Shown one piece after another: positions 24,690 to 36,600 of a DNA stretch of 64,000 nucleotides. The notes below the pieces were generated by a model. That model had not been told where the DNA came from. It worked only from the letters and a program-made list of their open reading frames with translations, and searched no databases. The translations under genes were made by a program, and so were the position numbers. The stretch lies in contig NC_088775.1 in NCBI RefSeq assembly GCF_954871325.1, positions 74,811,561 through 74,875,560 on the forward strand. Direction: 5' to 3'. Within the stretch, counting starts at the first letter, position 1, and every line of letters starts with the position of its first letter. Origin of the DNA: Gordionus sp. m RMFG-2023. Taxonomy: Eukaryota; Nematomorpha; Gordioida; Chordodea; Parachordodidae.

Positions 24690-25380
24690 GTATTGTGATA
24701 CGTGATATATAGCTCTTTTGCCCTCTAGCTTTGAAAGTTCAACAGAACTACTCTAGGCTTTTCTCATTTAAATCTGATTGGAACTAATATTTGGGTGTAA
24801 AAGTAAAAATATTAGGAGCCCTCCACACGTTTGTGGGCAAGCAGAACATTCCGAAAAAAGTTGCTTAAACGTCTATAGGCTTAATAAAAAGAAGTGGGGC
24901 AAAAAAATAGCCTATACCCGAGAGTGGGAGGGTGGATAAATTTTAAGTTTAATATATTTCTGTGTAAGTACTAGATTATTTCAAAAATGGTTTTGAGAAG
25001 ATTTCTTGAAAAAATAAAGAAATTAATGCCATAAAAATCCAGAATTTAAATATATCACAACCTTTGAAATCTAAATCTATATAGTAAATTGACTTAGTAA
25101 GTAAAACTGACTAGGGATGTGTTTGATAATAATATTTTTTCTTTTGATTGAGCGAAGTTTGGATTGCGAGCTTTCATTTTAAATATCTCTCTTTAATGCG
25201 AAATAGTTTTTTTTTATAGATTTCTTACAGTTGTTTAGTTTTATAAATTGTTTAATATTAATATTTAGTTTCATCACATCCTTTATAGTTTTGTAGTACC
25301 ATAGTGATTTGTATTTCGTATACTGTTTCGGTTTCCCTTTCTATGTAAAGCCATGTTATCGCATGTGTTAAACAAACATA
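24690..25380 (-). mobile_element. 5'-truncated LINE copy (3' end only)
   Basis: Aligns along its length with 30705-31330, the 3' end of the LINE at 30.5-41.3 kb: shared blocks include GTGATATATAGC, GCCCTC, AGGAGCCCTC-ACACGTTTGTGGG, GGGGCAAAAAAA-AGCCTAT and the coding-end block AAGCCATGT. The minus strand is the sense strand. Only the 3' untranslated region and the last few dozen codons are kept, the usual result of incomplete reverse transcription. Confidence 0.7.
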
Positions 25381-25504
25381 ATATATATATATCCAGATTG
25401 GCTATACTCTAATCCTAATATCTTATAACTCCCCAAAGTGTAAACCTGTACTATTATTTCTACCCGAACAAACATTAGTTTCGGTTCAGATCTATAAATA
25501 TTAT

Positions 25505-25700
25505 TAACCTTTGTTAAAAGGCTCTAAAAGGGCCAACTCAATATTTTAACCAGAAAAATATTACCTAAACCTCGAGATTTCGTTAATAGAATGTCCAAAC
25601 TTTTGTACCTTTTATGATCGCTAGCGTAATAATTATCTGGATAAAATATTGAGTTACCGTTTTTGAAAATCGGCTCAAATCGAGCAGTTTAACAATACTG
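25505..25700. mobile_element. hAT-type MITE, family TAGTGTTGTTAAACGGCTC (diverged copy)
   Basis: Shows the family layout TTGTTAAAAGGCTC ... GAGCAGTTTAACAATACTG with the internal AATATTTTAACCAGAAAAAT and AATATTGAGTTA blocks. No target-site duplication is readable, so this is an older copy. Confidence 0.7.
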
Positions 25701-26439
25701 CCTAAATCATCAATTTTCCAAGATTGGTTTTATTTGGAGAATACAATAATGCCTCTTAAAATCTTGGAAAATCTGTAGTAAATTTTTAATTAAAAACATA
25801 AAGGGGAAAAATCACAAACAGTACAATAAAAAAAGTATTTTAAAAGAGGTAAAAATGCTCTATTTATTTATTTTAAATTAAAATTCACAACACAAAACTA
25901 CTATTTATAGGTGTATTTTTTATAGTTAACATAAAGTAAAGAGAATTAGCTTTATAATATTAAATTTTTAAACTAAATATGGAATTAGAAAATTAGTTAC
26001 TGTTTAATGTGGTTTAAGTATGTAATATATATTGTAACTAAAATTAAAAAGAGTATAAATTTAATTTTTATTTCAACATTATAAGAGTAATATAAAATAA
26101 AATTGTATGTTATAATAACGATATTCTCCGTTAATGTTAAAATATTTATATCCCAAGAATTAATTCACAAACAATTACCCCTCAACCCCGTCATTCTTGA
26201 CGGGTTATTACTAATTAGTTATTTAATAATTTTAGTCATAATATGTCGATAGATTAACAAAAGAGGGTACATATTTTTTTGATACATGGGTCCAAGATAC
26301 TACATACATAGTTTGAGAATGTATTTATGTGATCTGTGTAATATTATAAATATAAAAATGAATTCAAATTAGTTATTAAAATTAATATGAAAAGCAGAAT
26401 AAAAATTTAAAACCTGCATATATTTTATATTAACATGTC
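25701..26439. other. AT-rich spacer
   Basis: Nothing recognised. Confidence 0.5.
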
Positions 26440-27250
26440 ACTCGAGAGGATATCATAGTACGCTCTATAGTTTTGGAAATACTTTCATTATATACAGCTA
26501 ATCCTATAGTTGTAAAAGATTCCGAGCTAATCTCATAAATGATCTTGTAAAAGGGATGTAGGAACGCCTCTAGTTCCTTTAAGAATTTTGAATCTTCGTT
26601 GTTTATAATAATTTAACTGAACATTTTCTATATATGTTTATGGCCTCTATATTCTAGAAATAAAAAAAAATACATATTATGAAATCAACAAAAGAATATG
26701 CAAAATTTACTATTCCATTTCGTTGCAACGTCCAATGGAATTCTAGTTCCACCATTTATAAGCATGTATTCTTGCATAGGTTTAGGGCTTCTATATAGCT
26801 TTTTTACAAATATAACAATTTATTCTAATTTTGATTGAAATTAATCCAGATCTTCTCTCACAATCAAATTAATTGTATGTGCTAAGCACCTATTGTTATA
26901 AATTTTTTATTATATTTTGTAATAAAATGTTCTTTCATAAATTCGGCAGCTAATATTATGTGACGGGCGTTTTCATAAGCTATAGCTATGGCTTGTATTT
27001 TCTATTACAAATTCTGTAAGAATGGTTTAAAATTTCCCTAAGATCCTCACCCTTATGTGGGTGATGGAATTCGATCAGGAAGGAAAAAATTATCATGGCC
27101 AATTTATTATCTATGTAATGAATGTTATTGGGAGGTAAGATAATTAATTGAACCCTGTCTAGATATCGGTGGCAATCATTGGCTTGTCACATTATCTAAA
27201 TTTAAGATAAATTGTTTTTCAGCCAAATTATAAATATATGATAAGAGTTT
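26440..27250 (-). pseudogene. Eroded hAT transposase
   Basis: Minus-strand fragments in several frames follow the hAT order: HYIDNK...FLIEFHHPHKGEDLREILN (about 27125-27015), then RCLAHTINLIVREDL (about 26890-26845), then LDVATRWNSKF (about 26735-26705), then FLKELEAFLHPFYKIIYEIS (about 26600-26535). These are the RNase-H-like core, the C-x-x-H element, the TRWNS motif and the segment after it. Stops and frame changes separate them. Terminal repeats were not found. A 40-base AT-rich gap after TRWNS could be an ancestral intron. Confidence 0.75.
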
Positions 27251-27289
27251 AGAAGAAGTCTGTTGACACCAAATCTTACTGTATTTGTT

Positions 27290-27535
27290 AACAAATTTTT
27301 CACGTATATAAAACAATAAATATATAAAAATATTTTACAATAATTAGTATCACCTTTTATTGTGTAATTCTTTTATTGAGTATCAAATCTTTTATTGTGT
27401 ATCAAATCCTTTATTGTGTAAAAACTTTTCATGTATATCAAAATCATATTCAAATTAACTAAAATTAATAAAAAAAATTAAGAATATCCAAATTCAAAAA
27501 AATGAATGAATGTTTTTGTACGATCTTTCTTTTTT
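27290..27535 (-). mobile_element. Rearranged LINE scrap with TTTTATTGTGTATCAAAT tail repeats
   Basis: 27290-27480 matches 30520-30700, the sequence just beyond the 3' end of the large LINE, and contains several copies of an ATTGTGTATCAAAT unit. 27485-27535 matches 41066-41115 in the endonuclease part of the same LINE. The two pieces are joined directly here, so this is an internally deleted copy. Confidence 0.6.
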
Positions 27536-28640
27536 TCTTTCTATTTATCACCTAATATATCTTCATATATGACATCTCCCCTTTTTATTTCGTTTTGTCT
27601 CCGATCCTTGATTCATCTTCTTTTCGATCAGTTACCTTCATAGCTTTCATATTTTCTTCATTCTATTCTCTCAGTATCAAATTCCCTACAACACAAATTC
27701 AATCTTTGTAATCAATTGTTTCCTTATTTTTTCAATACTCTCAGCATCTGATGTACTAGTAAATTAATGCTCTGATTCTTTCGTCATTCATCGTATTACG
27801 ACTAAAACAATTCATTTGTTCCACCATCACCATTTATTTTAGTGTTCATTGTTATCATTTCCTTTTTTCCCCTTTTTAACTTCATTCCCATCTTTTCGTA
27901 CTTTAACGTCTCCTTCCTTCGTTTCGCGTCCATTCTTGTCTTTCATTATATACTCTCACTCCTCCTTTAATCCGGTTATTTCCCTTTGTATACGTAAATA
28001 GTGATATGTCGCCTTAAGGATTGTTTTATTGTGCTTATTGTTACAATAAAGTAACTATTTGTGTTTGTTCATTTTACAAATAATATGTTTTATAGTGTGC
28101 ATCTATTATACAATATTAGGAATTTGTTTGCGTATCTAAAAATACGTTATCTGGTGTGTATGTATATAGAATTATTACTATATTTTATTTTTTCCGCATT
28201 ACAAAAATTTATGAGTAAAAAAATGAAATAATAAATTAATCAATAACCAGATAGTGAAAATATAACTAAAAATTCCTAATCACTGGATATAATTTATTAT
28301 TCTCTGATTATGAGAATGATTGTAAAATTTTAATGCTAGTGAAAATATGATTTAAAATTATAAATAATTATAACTAATTAATTAAGATGTAGTAAAAGGA
28401 GATTTTAAATATAAAATAGATAAAATATAATTACGTTCTAATCTTTGTCATTCGCTTCGACTTGTATTATCTTCAGTGAACTAAGTAATTTATCGATCTT
28501 TTCTTATCAGCCTTTATATGTTGCCCCTTATTAATCCCTTTAATATCTTTTCTTACTTTCTTCTCTCTTTTTTATTGCTTTGTCTCTCTTTGCTTCATAC
28601 CCTTGTCTCTCTCTAAATAATTAATAACCCAAAATCCAAC
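27536..28640 (-). other. Strongly pyrimidine-rich stretch (purine-rich on the minus strand), coding-like fragments
   Basis: The plus strand is mostly C and T apart from scattered AT-rich runs, unlike neighbouring DNA. The minus strand gives Lys/Glu/Asp-rich pieces such as MKDKNGRETKEGDVKVRKDG and TSDAESIEKIRKQLITKIEF, separated by stops. Lying next to LINE endonuclease sequence, it may be eroded upstream LINE sequence (ORF1 or 5' region), but it could be a simple purine tract. Confidence 0.3.
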
Positions 28641-29538
28641 TAACCCTCCCACAACACCACATTCACATATTCTCATAATTTCTAAAAATATTCCTATTCT
28701 ATATAAATTCACCTTACATCTATATACTTCCTTCATAACCCTTTATTTGAATTCTCAATTTAAAATCATTATTCTTTAATTGTGATCATTCTATCAAAAT
28801 CCATTATTTTGATTTTCACTTCTTATTACACTTTATTATTCAATTTTATATAAGAAAATTTAATCTTAATTAAGTTATCTTCCCTCTTAATCTTCTTTTA
28901 AAAGTTAAAAGTTACTAAATTTAAGTATATAAAATCCTTACCATTTTCCTTACATTGGAAATTTTGTGTTCTTCTAAATTTATCTCCGATTATTTAAGCT
29001 TATCTTTACTATGATGTACACATATTCCATTGTTTTACCAGAACAATTATAGTAATGTAGGCGTATCTGTTCTCTGGTGCATGCCTATAAAAATTAATCA
29101 GCCTGAATCAAATAAAATAATCTCCTTCCTTTACCTTAATTCTAATGTAGGCTTAGTGTACTATGACGTACGCCTATGAAATTTATTCTAGTTCAACCGA
29201 TGTATTATAGATAAACTTCTTTGTCTTGTAAACCTTTTATTAACTCCTTATATTTTTATTTCTTAACTTCTTTATTCCCTTCCTCCTAATCCGTATTAGG
29301 TTCTAATTTTCCAATAAATCAATTTCCCTATAATCTTACTATTGATATTTCCATCCTATATCATATATAAATTATATATTTATAAAAATCAAAATTAATA
29401 GTTAAATTTCATTAACACAGATTTGTACATATCATAATTTTACCTATTATGTCTTCATATTTCTCTTTTTACTCTTACCACTTCCATTAATCATCATTAC
29501 CTCTTCTATTGTTGTGCCGCACACCCCGGTGTTTGAAC
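28641..29538. other. AT-rich stretch with two similar GTAGGC...ACGCCTAT scraps
   Basis: No gene. Around 29055-29085 and 29145-29180 similar words (AATGTAGGCGTAT, TAATGTAGGCTTAGTG, TACGCCTATGAA) recur, probably decayed element ends. Confidence 0.35.
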
Positions 29539-29761
29539 TAGTGTTGTTAAACAGCTCGTTTTGAGCCGATTTCTAAAGACGGCTAACTCAATATTCCAAC
29601 CAGAAAAATATTACGCAAACATGAAGATTTTGCTCATAGAAGGAACAAAGGTCTAGACATATATTGACAAAATCTCGAGGTTTAGGCATAATTTTTCTGG
29701 CTAAAATATTGAGTTAGCCGTTTTAAAAAATCGGCTCAAAATGAGCCGTTTAACAACACTA
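29539..29761. mobile_element. hAT-type MITE, family TAGTGTTGTTAAACGGCTC (223 bp)
   Basis: Ends TAGTGTTGTTAAACAGCTC and the complement of TAGTGTTGTTAAACGGCTC are almost perfect. Flanks GTTTGAAC (29531-29538) and GTTTGAAT (29762-29769) form a 7-of-8 duplication. The next hAT element starts 24 bp further on. Confidence 0.9.
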
Positions 29762-29784
29762 GTTTGAATTGTTAGTGTTTTATT

Positions 29785-30490
29785 CTAGGGTTCGAACCGA
29801 ACCCGAACCCAGAGAAGAAAACCTGGGTTTTTAGGAAAGAATTTGAACCCAAACCGAGCATGAACTCCGCTTATAAAATTTTCAAAACCGTAAACCGAAC
29901 CCGAGAATTTTATTTGAACCCGGGTTCAACCGGGTACAGTGTATTTTTTAAATTAATATAAGATATTTGTATAATTGTAAATACAAATATTAATAATTTA
30001 CTTTTACATTTTATAATATTTTCAAATTTCCAATTAAATTTTAAATTTTTTTAAATTTATTTTCAAAGATAATAAATTTTAAACAATTAAATTCATTTAC
30101 GCCATTTATTTTTAATTTTTAACTTATTCTCAAAGATTATTAATTAAAGGAAAATGAAAGTGAACAAGTCAAATTAAAAATTATTATATTGGATATTGTT
30201 AATTTAAAGAAATACGTCTAAATAAATTTTTTTTCTATACATTACTATGCTTTGTATTTTTAACTATATTTTGCCTATAACTAAAATAAAAAAACATTTT
30301 TTATACCAAATTTATGTCTAGTTTTTTAATTATGATTTAAATATAGAATTTTATCAATTCAAAAATTCTTAAAACCCGAGCTGAACGCGGGTTCAAAAAT
30401 ATTTCGCTGAACAGAACCCACCTATTTTTTTAACCTTAATCCGAAACCGAACCGAACTCGGGCAAAAATTTTGCCAGGTTCGCATTCCTG
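29785..30490 (-). mobile_element. Non-autonomous hAT element with GAACCCGAACC subterminal repeats, 706 bp
   Basis: The right end, read on the minus strand, starts CAGGAATGCGAACC; the left end reads CTAGGGTTCGAACC. Flanks GTTTTATT (29777-29784) and GTTTGATT (30491-30498) form a 7-of-8 duplication. GAACCGAACCCGAACCC-type words fill about 150 bp at each end. The interior is AT-rich and noncoding. It is the same family as 48194-54347 and serves as the empty-site reference for the MULE inserted there. Confidence 0.85.
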
Positions 30491-30509
30491 GTTTGATTCC
30501 CTTGTTTTT

Positions 30510-31749
30510 TGTCATAAGGCACCGTGACATGTATATAAAACAATATATATAAATAAAATATATTACAATAATTAGTATCACCTTTTATTGTGTATCATTC
30601 TTTTATTGTATATTAAATGTTTAATTGTGTATCAAATTTTATTATGTAAAAAATCTTCATGTATATCAAAATCATATTCAAATTATCTAAAAATTATAAA
30701 AAATTCCGTGATCCGTGATATATAGCGCATATGCCCTCTGGCGTTGAATAAACAATAGAGCTACGCTAGGTATTCCTCATTTCCATCTAGTTGGAACATA
30801 AGTTAATTTGGGAGAAAGTTTAAAAAAATATGAGGAGCCCTCTACACGTTTGTGGGTTGTACGCGCAACATTTCGAAAAAGGTTACAGACATCCATAGGC
30901 TTTAAGAAAAAGAGCGGGGCAAAAAAAGAGCCTATGCCCAAGAACTGCAGTATTAGTTAATTACTTTAAAGGTGGGTTGAGGCTGATTTTAAATTTAATT
31001 TTTTTTTTATAATTAAAGCTGTAAAATTCATGATAAAAAAAAAATTGAGCATACCAATTTCATTTTGGTTTGTCCTGATGTCCTGAAAAAGTTTGGAAAA
31101 TACTAGTTCATTATAAAATTAAGTCCAGATATTTTTTATTTAAAATATTTGTCTTTGTTTTTGAAAAGCTTCTTTATGGAATTTTTGCAGTTATTTAACT
31201 TGATAAATTGTTTCATGTTTAAATTTAGTTCCATAATATCTTTTATAGTTTTATAATACTATAAGGATTTATATTTTGTGTATTCTTTCCTATTATAAGT
31301 GTAGAGCCATGTAATGGCGTCATGAACTAGATTTTGATCTGAGTTCCTTATAATGTGAGCTAGGAATTGAATGCGGCGTTTTTTTAATGTAATATGAATT
31401 GGAGTGTGTTTTGATATTCTCCATAAATTATTATTATACATTATTTTTGGGTAGAAGATACCATTTATAGTACGGAGGCAGTTATTTATAAAGGATTGTA
31501 ATCTTCTATTTTCTGTTTTATTAATTTCCCATAAATCTCTGCCAAATAATAATATAGGAATTATAATAGAATTGAAAATTCTTAATCTGGTTTGAAATCT
31601 CTTTCGTTTTCCAAATTTTCATATATTTATAAAACGCCCCCTCTCACTTTTTGTATTCTAATTTTCAATTCTTCTTTACAGCAGCCTTTGTTGTCTAACA
31701 ATATGCCTAAGTATTTAATTTTATCTACTATCTTAATAATATTACCACC
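30510..31749 (-). mobile_element. LINE, 3' part: end of ORF2, 3' UTR and tail repeats
   Basis: The minus strand carries the end of the reverse-transcriptase protein. KIKYLGILLDNKGCCKEEL follows the insertion point of the LTR element, then, in pieces, LFGRDLWEINKTENRRLQSF and ITLKKRRIQFLAHIIRNSDQ, the thumb and C-terminal region usual in RTE- or Jockey-like LINEs. The 3' untranslated region follows from about 31260 down to 30700, then ATTGTGTATCAAAT-type tail repeats. The partner 5' part is at 39470-41290. A second copy of the 3' end is at 24690-25380. Confidence 0.8.
31745..31749. repeat. Target-site duplication of the LTR element (left copy)
   Basis: CCACC at 31745-31749 and again at 39470-39474 brackets the LTR retrotransposon, as expected of its integrase. 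Confidence 0.85.
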
Positions 31750-32213
31750 TGTCGAGGAACAATATCGAGGAACAGTATCGAGGAACATTATTAAAGAAAT
31801 AACGAGGAACATTATTTAGGAACATTATGAAAGTTATATCAATTATTATTATTATTGTTTTTTTTATCGAAAAGGAAAGAATTATTATTATTATGGTTTT
31901 TATCGAAAAGGGGAAAAATTGTTTATTATTATTATTATTGTTATTTTGATTTTCGTTTTGTGATGAATAACGATGAGGGGGTAGAAAGTGAATATATAAT
32001 GGAAGCAATGATATGTTTTTTTGATTATTATATGTTTTTTTGTTATATTATATTTCTTTTTTGTGATATATGTTATTGATTGAATAAAAAAGGAAATAAA
32101 AAACCTACCGTAAGTAAAAATAAAAAAAAAACAAAATATATTTATATATATAAAACAAAAAGGATAATAGTAAGAAACCATTTCAATATAGGAGAATTAA
32201 GACGATTTAAATA
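31750..32213 (+). repeat. 5' LTR (464 bp)
   Basis: Begins with repeated TCGAGGAACA words and contains TTATTATTATT runs. It ends TTTAAATA immediately before the primer-binding-like site. It is nearly identical to 39011-39469. Confidence 0.93.
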
Positions 32214-32259
32214 GTGGTGACCCCGACATTTTGCGGGAAAAAGTTTATTTTAAATAAGA

Positions 32260-32740
32260 AAATAGTAAAAGGTTTAAAAAAGAAAGAAACCTGAAGTTAT
32301 AAGAATAAGGAAACATAATAAACGGTTTAAAAATAAAGAAACCTGAAGTTATAAGAATAAGGAAACATAATAAACGGTTTAAAAAAGAAAGAAACCTGAA
32401 ATTATAAGAATAAGGAAACATAATAAACGGTTTAAAAAAGAAAGAAACCTGAAGTTATAAGAATAAGGAAACATAATAAACGGTTTAAAAAAAAAGGAAA
32501 CCTGAAATTATAAGAATAAGGAAACATAGCAAACGGTTTAAAAAAAAGAAGGAAGCCTGAAATTATAAGAATAAGGAAACATAGTGAACAGTTTAAAAGA
32601 AAAAAAGGAAAACCGGAATTTATAATAATAAGGAAACATTGTAAAGGTTTTAAAAAAAAAGGAAAACCGGAAGTTATACTAATAAGGAAACATAAAAAGA
32701 AAAAGAAAGGGTTTTAAAAAAAAAAGGAAAAACCGGATTA
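32260..32740 (+). repeat. Leader tandem repeats, about 55-60 bp period, roughly eight copies
   Basis: Units built on ATAAGAATAAGGAAACATA and AACGGTTTAAAAAA repeat head to tail between the primer-binding site and the first reading frame, drifting gradually toward the 3' end of the array. Confidence 0.9.
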
Positions 32741-32883
32741 ATAAATTTTTGTACGGCATACAAGATATATGTATAGCTGCATCTTTGGTTTGTTTACAAT
32801 TCTCATAGTATTTTATTTGTTAACGTTGCAAATTGTTAAACTCTTTATATTAAAAGTGTTAGTTAACTTTTTGTAGACAGAAA

Positions 32884-33627
32884 ATGAAAACTTTTAAATT
32901 TATGAAATATTGGGAATTACAATATAATATTGTGGGAGCACTACTCATATTAGGGATTTGGACGTGTAGTTTGATTTGGGGTAGAAGAGTCAAAAAGAGT
33001 CGTAGCGTGAGAATAAAGGGCCAGACATTAACAATAGAGGGGCATAATGGAGAGGAGGATGTTATGGGAAAGGTAACATGGTTGCCGGTTCAAGAATTAA
33101 TTAATGGATGGACAGAGAGTGAAGTGGATAAATTAATAAGTAGGCCTGATGGGAGGGAGGTATATAGTGATAAAAGGTTGGGACCTTATAGGGGACCTAG
33201 AGAGGATTCTCAGGGACGTAGAGGGGAAAGAAGACCCAGTTTTGATTCGAGAGTGAGGGGAAGAATGGATTGTTATAATTGTGGAAGACAAGGACATATG
33301 GTCAGAGATTGTAGGGAGGCAAAGTGTTTCGAATGTGGTAGATTTGGTCATATAGCCCCTTATTGTCCAGGAAAACAAGATAAATTACGATGCGCGGTTT
33401 GCAGAAGATTTGGTCACAAGAAGGAAGAATGTAACACGGGAAATTATAATACTCGAGGAGGTTTTCCCCAGAGAGTAATGGGACCTAATACTTCAGCTGT
33501 GCGAACCATTGAGGATGCCAGAGTTGGGAGAAGAGGAGTATTTCCGGAGGGAGTTGAAGATCAAACCGTGGAATGTTTCCGATGTCGAGAAAGGGGACAT
33601 GTGGCAAGGGATTGTGCTAATTTGTGA
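32884..33627 (+). mobile_element. gag-like part of the LTR element with four CCHC zinc knuckles
   Basis: A 247-residue frame. Residues about 13-32 are hydrophobic (NIVGALLILGIWTCSLIW), followed by a charged region and then four CCHC motifs: CYNCGRQGHMVRDC, CFECGRFGHIAPYC, CAVCRRFGHKKEEC and, after a spacer, CFRCRERGHVARDC. CCHC knuckles are the nucleic-acid-binding part of gag nucleocapsids. A usual capsid-sized domain ahead of them is not evident, and the N-terminal hydrophobic segment is unexpected. It is treated as part of a fossil element. Confidence 0.85.
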
Positions 33628-33639
33628 CTATATGATGGT

Positions 33640-36600
33640 AAAAAAAAAGATACACGGGGCCAAGAGAGGGGGGTATTGGAAACAAACAAAATGTATTCAC
33701 GAAGACAAAGAAATGTAATTGGGAATGTAAGGATGATACAAGACGAGGTAATACATGATCCTTGTCCTAGGGTAATAATAGACTTCAATGGAAATAGGGT
33801 ACCTATGCTATTTGACACGGGAGCAGCTATTTCAGTAATGAGTTACACGAGATATAGGAGTATTTAGCCTGATGGAATGATAGCAAATGAAGGCTTGAGA
33901 ATACGACAATTCGATGGGTCGCAAATAGCAGTAATGGGAAGAGTGGAAATAGAAGCAATGACGGAAGGAGGGATAGAGGTTTTGGACTTATGGATTATTA
34001 ATAGGAGAGTAGAAGCGGTATTGGGGTGGGATTGGATCACCCGGATTGGTCCATGGTATAGTTTTTGGGGGGTATTTGCATGGTGGGGAGTATTCGTGCC
34101 GATGGTGAGTGATGATACCGATGGGAGGAGGACATATGAGGACGTAGAAGTATTGCCTGGAATTGAGAACATGTTCAATTGGGAGCGGGAAGGAGTTGAG
34201 GAAATGAGGGGAGAAATTAGGGACGGAGGTCAGGGAGTAAGGTTTAGGAATGAGGTAATCAGAAGAGATAATCATAGTGGAGGAATAAGCGGAGATTGGG
34301 AAAGGGAAATGGAAAGGAATAATTTTATAAGAGGGATTGGGGCAAATAAGTTTAAGGGGGAAATAAGGGCGCATAATCATAAGGGGAAAATAGGGAATAA
34401 TTACAAGGGGGAAATAGGGGCGTATAATTCTAAGGGGAATAAGTCTAAGGGAAAAATAGAGGCGCATTATTCCAAGGGGGACAATTCTAAGGGAGAAATA
34501 GAGGCGTATTATTCCAAGGGGGAAGTAGGGGCGGAAAGGAATAATTGTAAGGGAGGGGGAAAGAGGAATTACGAGGGAGAATTAGAGGTGGGAAGTTATG
34601 GGTATGCGAGTAAGGAAAATGACAGACACAGGGAGGGGAGGATCCAAGAGACAACCGATAATGGAGCAAAGGAAGGGAAAGGGAAGTTGCAGGATAATCA
34701 GGAAGTTAGAATAAAAAAAGAAATGCCAAAGGAGAATCCGAGCCAAAACACGGCATGTGGGAATCGGGAAGGAGAGTTGGAAGTAATCAGGATGCGGGAG
34801 GGAGTAAGAAAATTAGAGGATGATTATCAAGAAATTTTTGACGAAGAATTGGGCTGTTTAAAAGCTTACGAAGTAGATATCAAATTAAAAGAGGGATGTG
34901 TACCAAAGTTTTGTGCTTTGAGGCGAGTACCGTTTGAATGGAGGAAGGATGTCGAAATGGAATTGGATAAATGGGTACAGAAGGGCATCATATGTGCTGT
35001 CGAATATAGCGAATGGGCCACGCCGTTAGTGCCTGTGAAAAAAGCTAATGGTCAACTACGCTTGTGCGCTGATTTTCGAGTGACTCTAAATCCCTGGGTC
35101 GTAGAAGTTAAATATCCCTTACCGAGAAATGAAGAAATTTTAGCGAATTTGAAGGGAAGTATATATTTTTCAAAAGTTGATTTTTCCAACGCGTACTTGC
35201 AATTGCGGGTAAAAGCAGAAGTAAGAAAGTTGTTAACTATTACTACTCCCAAGGGGTTATTTGCGTTTTGTAGGTTACCGTTCGGTTTAAGTGTATCTGC
35301 TCCGATATTTCAGAGGACTATGGCTGCGGTTTTTCAAGGGATGGAAGGCGTATTCTATTATATGGATGACGTATTGGTAATGGGCCGAACTCCGGAACAG
35401 CATGAGCAAAGATTGAAGGAGGTGTTCCGAAGAATTAAAGAGAAGGGTTTGCGGGCCAGTGCTGAAAAAAGCGTTTTAGGAGTAACGGTTGGGACATAAA
35501 ATAACGGGAAAAGAGGTTAGACCGTTGGATAAAAATATGACGGGAATCGAGAATATGTTGAGGCCGCATAATAAAATTGAGGTTCAGGCTTTTTTGGGAA
35601 TGGTAAATTACTACCACCGATTTGTAGAGGGATTCGCTCAAATAGCTGCGCCATTATATACATTGCTAAAGAAGGGTGAAAAATTTGATTGGAAGGAAGA
35701 ACAAGAGAATGCATTTGCAGAATTGAAAGCTAGAATTGGAAGGGAGCCCATTCTTATGTGTTTTAACAACGAGTTGGAGGTGGTGTTGGCGGTAGATGCA
35801 TCGATTAAAGGAGTAGGTAGAGCGTTACTGCATTATATCGATGGGATGGAAAAACCTGTTTTGTTTTTCTCGAGAATATTCAGAGCCGCAGAAACAAGGT
35901 ATTCTGTGATTGAAAAGGAGGCATTGGCTGTTATATTTGGACTGACGAAATGCCGTGAGTATTTGATTGGGCGTAGATTCGTGATATATACAGACCACAA
36001 GCCGCTAGTACACCTGTTCAAAAAGGATAATAAAGAACTGATGCTGTCTCCCCGGTTACAGAAATGGCTCTTACTTGTGGGAAGTTTTGATGTACAATTG
36101 AAGTATCGACGGGGAAAGGAAAACTGTTTACCAGATATTCTTTCTAGGTGTGGAGCTGGAGAAGAAGGATATGAAATGGCTCAAGAGGATATAGAGGAGG
36201 GAAAGGAGCAAGGACTAATTCGAGCAATGGTCAAAATAGCCAAGGGAGGACCGATAACTTGGGCAGAACTTAAAAGGGCAACTCTAAAGGATCGTGAATT
36301 GACTCGAATTAAGGCGTGTATAAAGGGGCGAAAACCTTGGAGCGACGGAGATAAAGTTTTTAAATACATCGAAAAGGAATTAGCTATAGTGGATGACTGT
36401 GTGGTACGGGGAAGTAGGGGTATAGTACCATTTAAATTGAGAGATTCGGTCTTGGCAATGATTCATGCAGGGCATCAGGGAGTCGAGAAAATGAAGCAAT
36501 GGGGCCGAGAATATGTATGATGGCCAGGAATGAACAAAGAGATTGAGGACATAAGCCGAAGCTGTGAAATGTGTAACCTCTGGGCGAGTATGCCTCACAG

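Noticed and set aside
31742-32181. Several frames in and around the LTRs (also 38612-39340)
   Set aside because: They are AT-repeat translations inside the LTRs, duplicated because the LTRs are duplicated.
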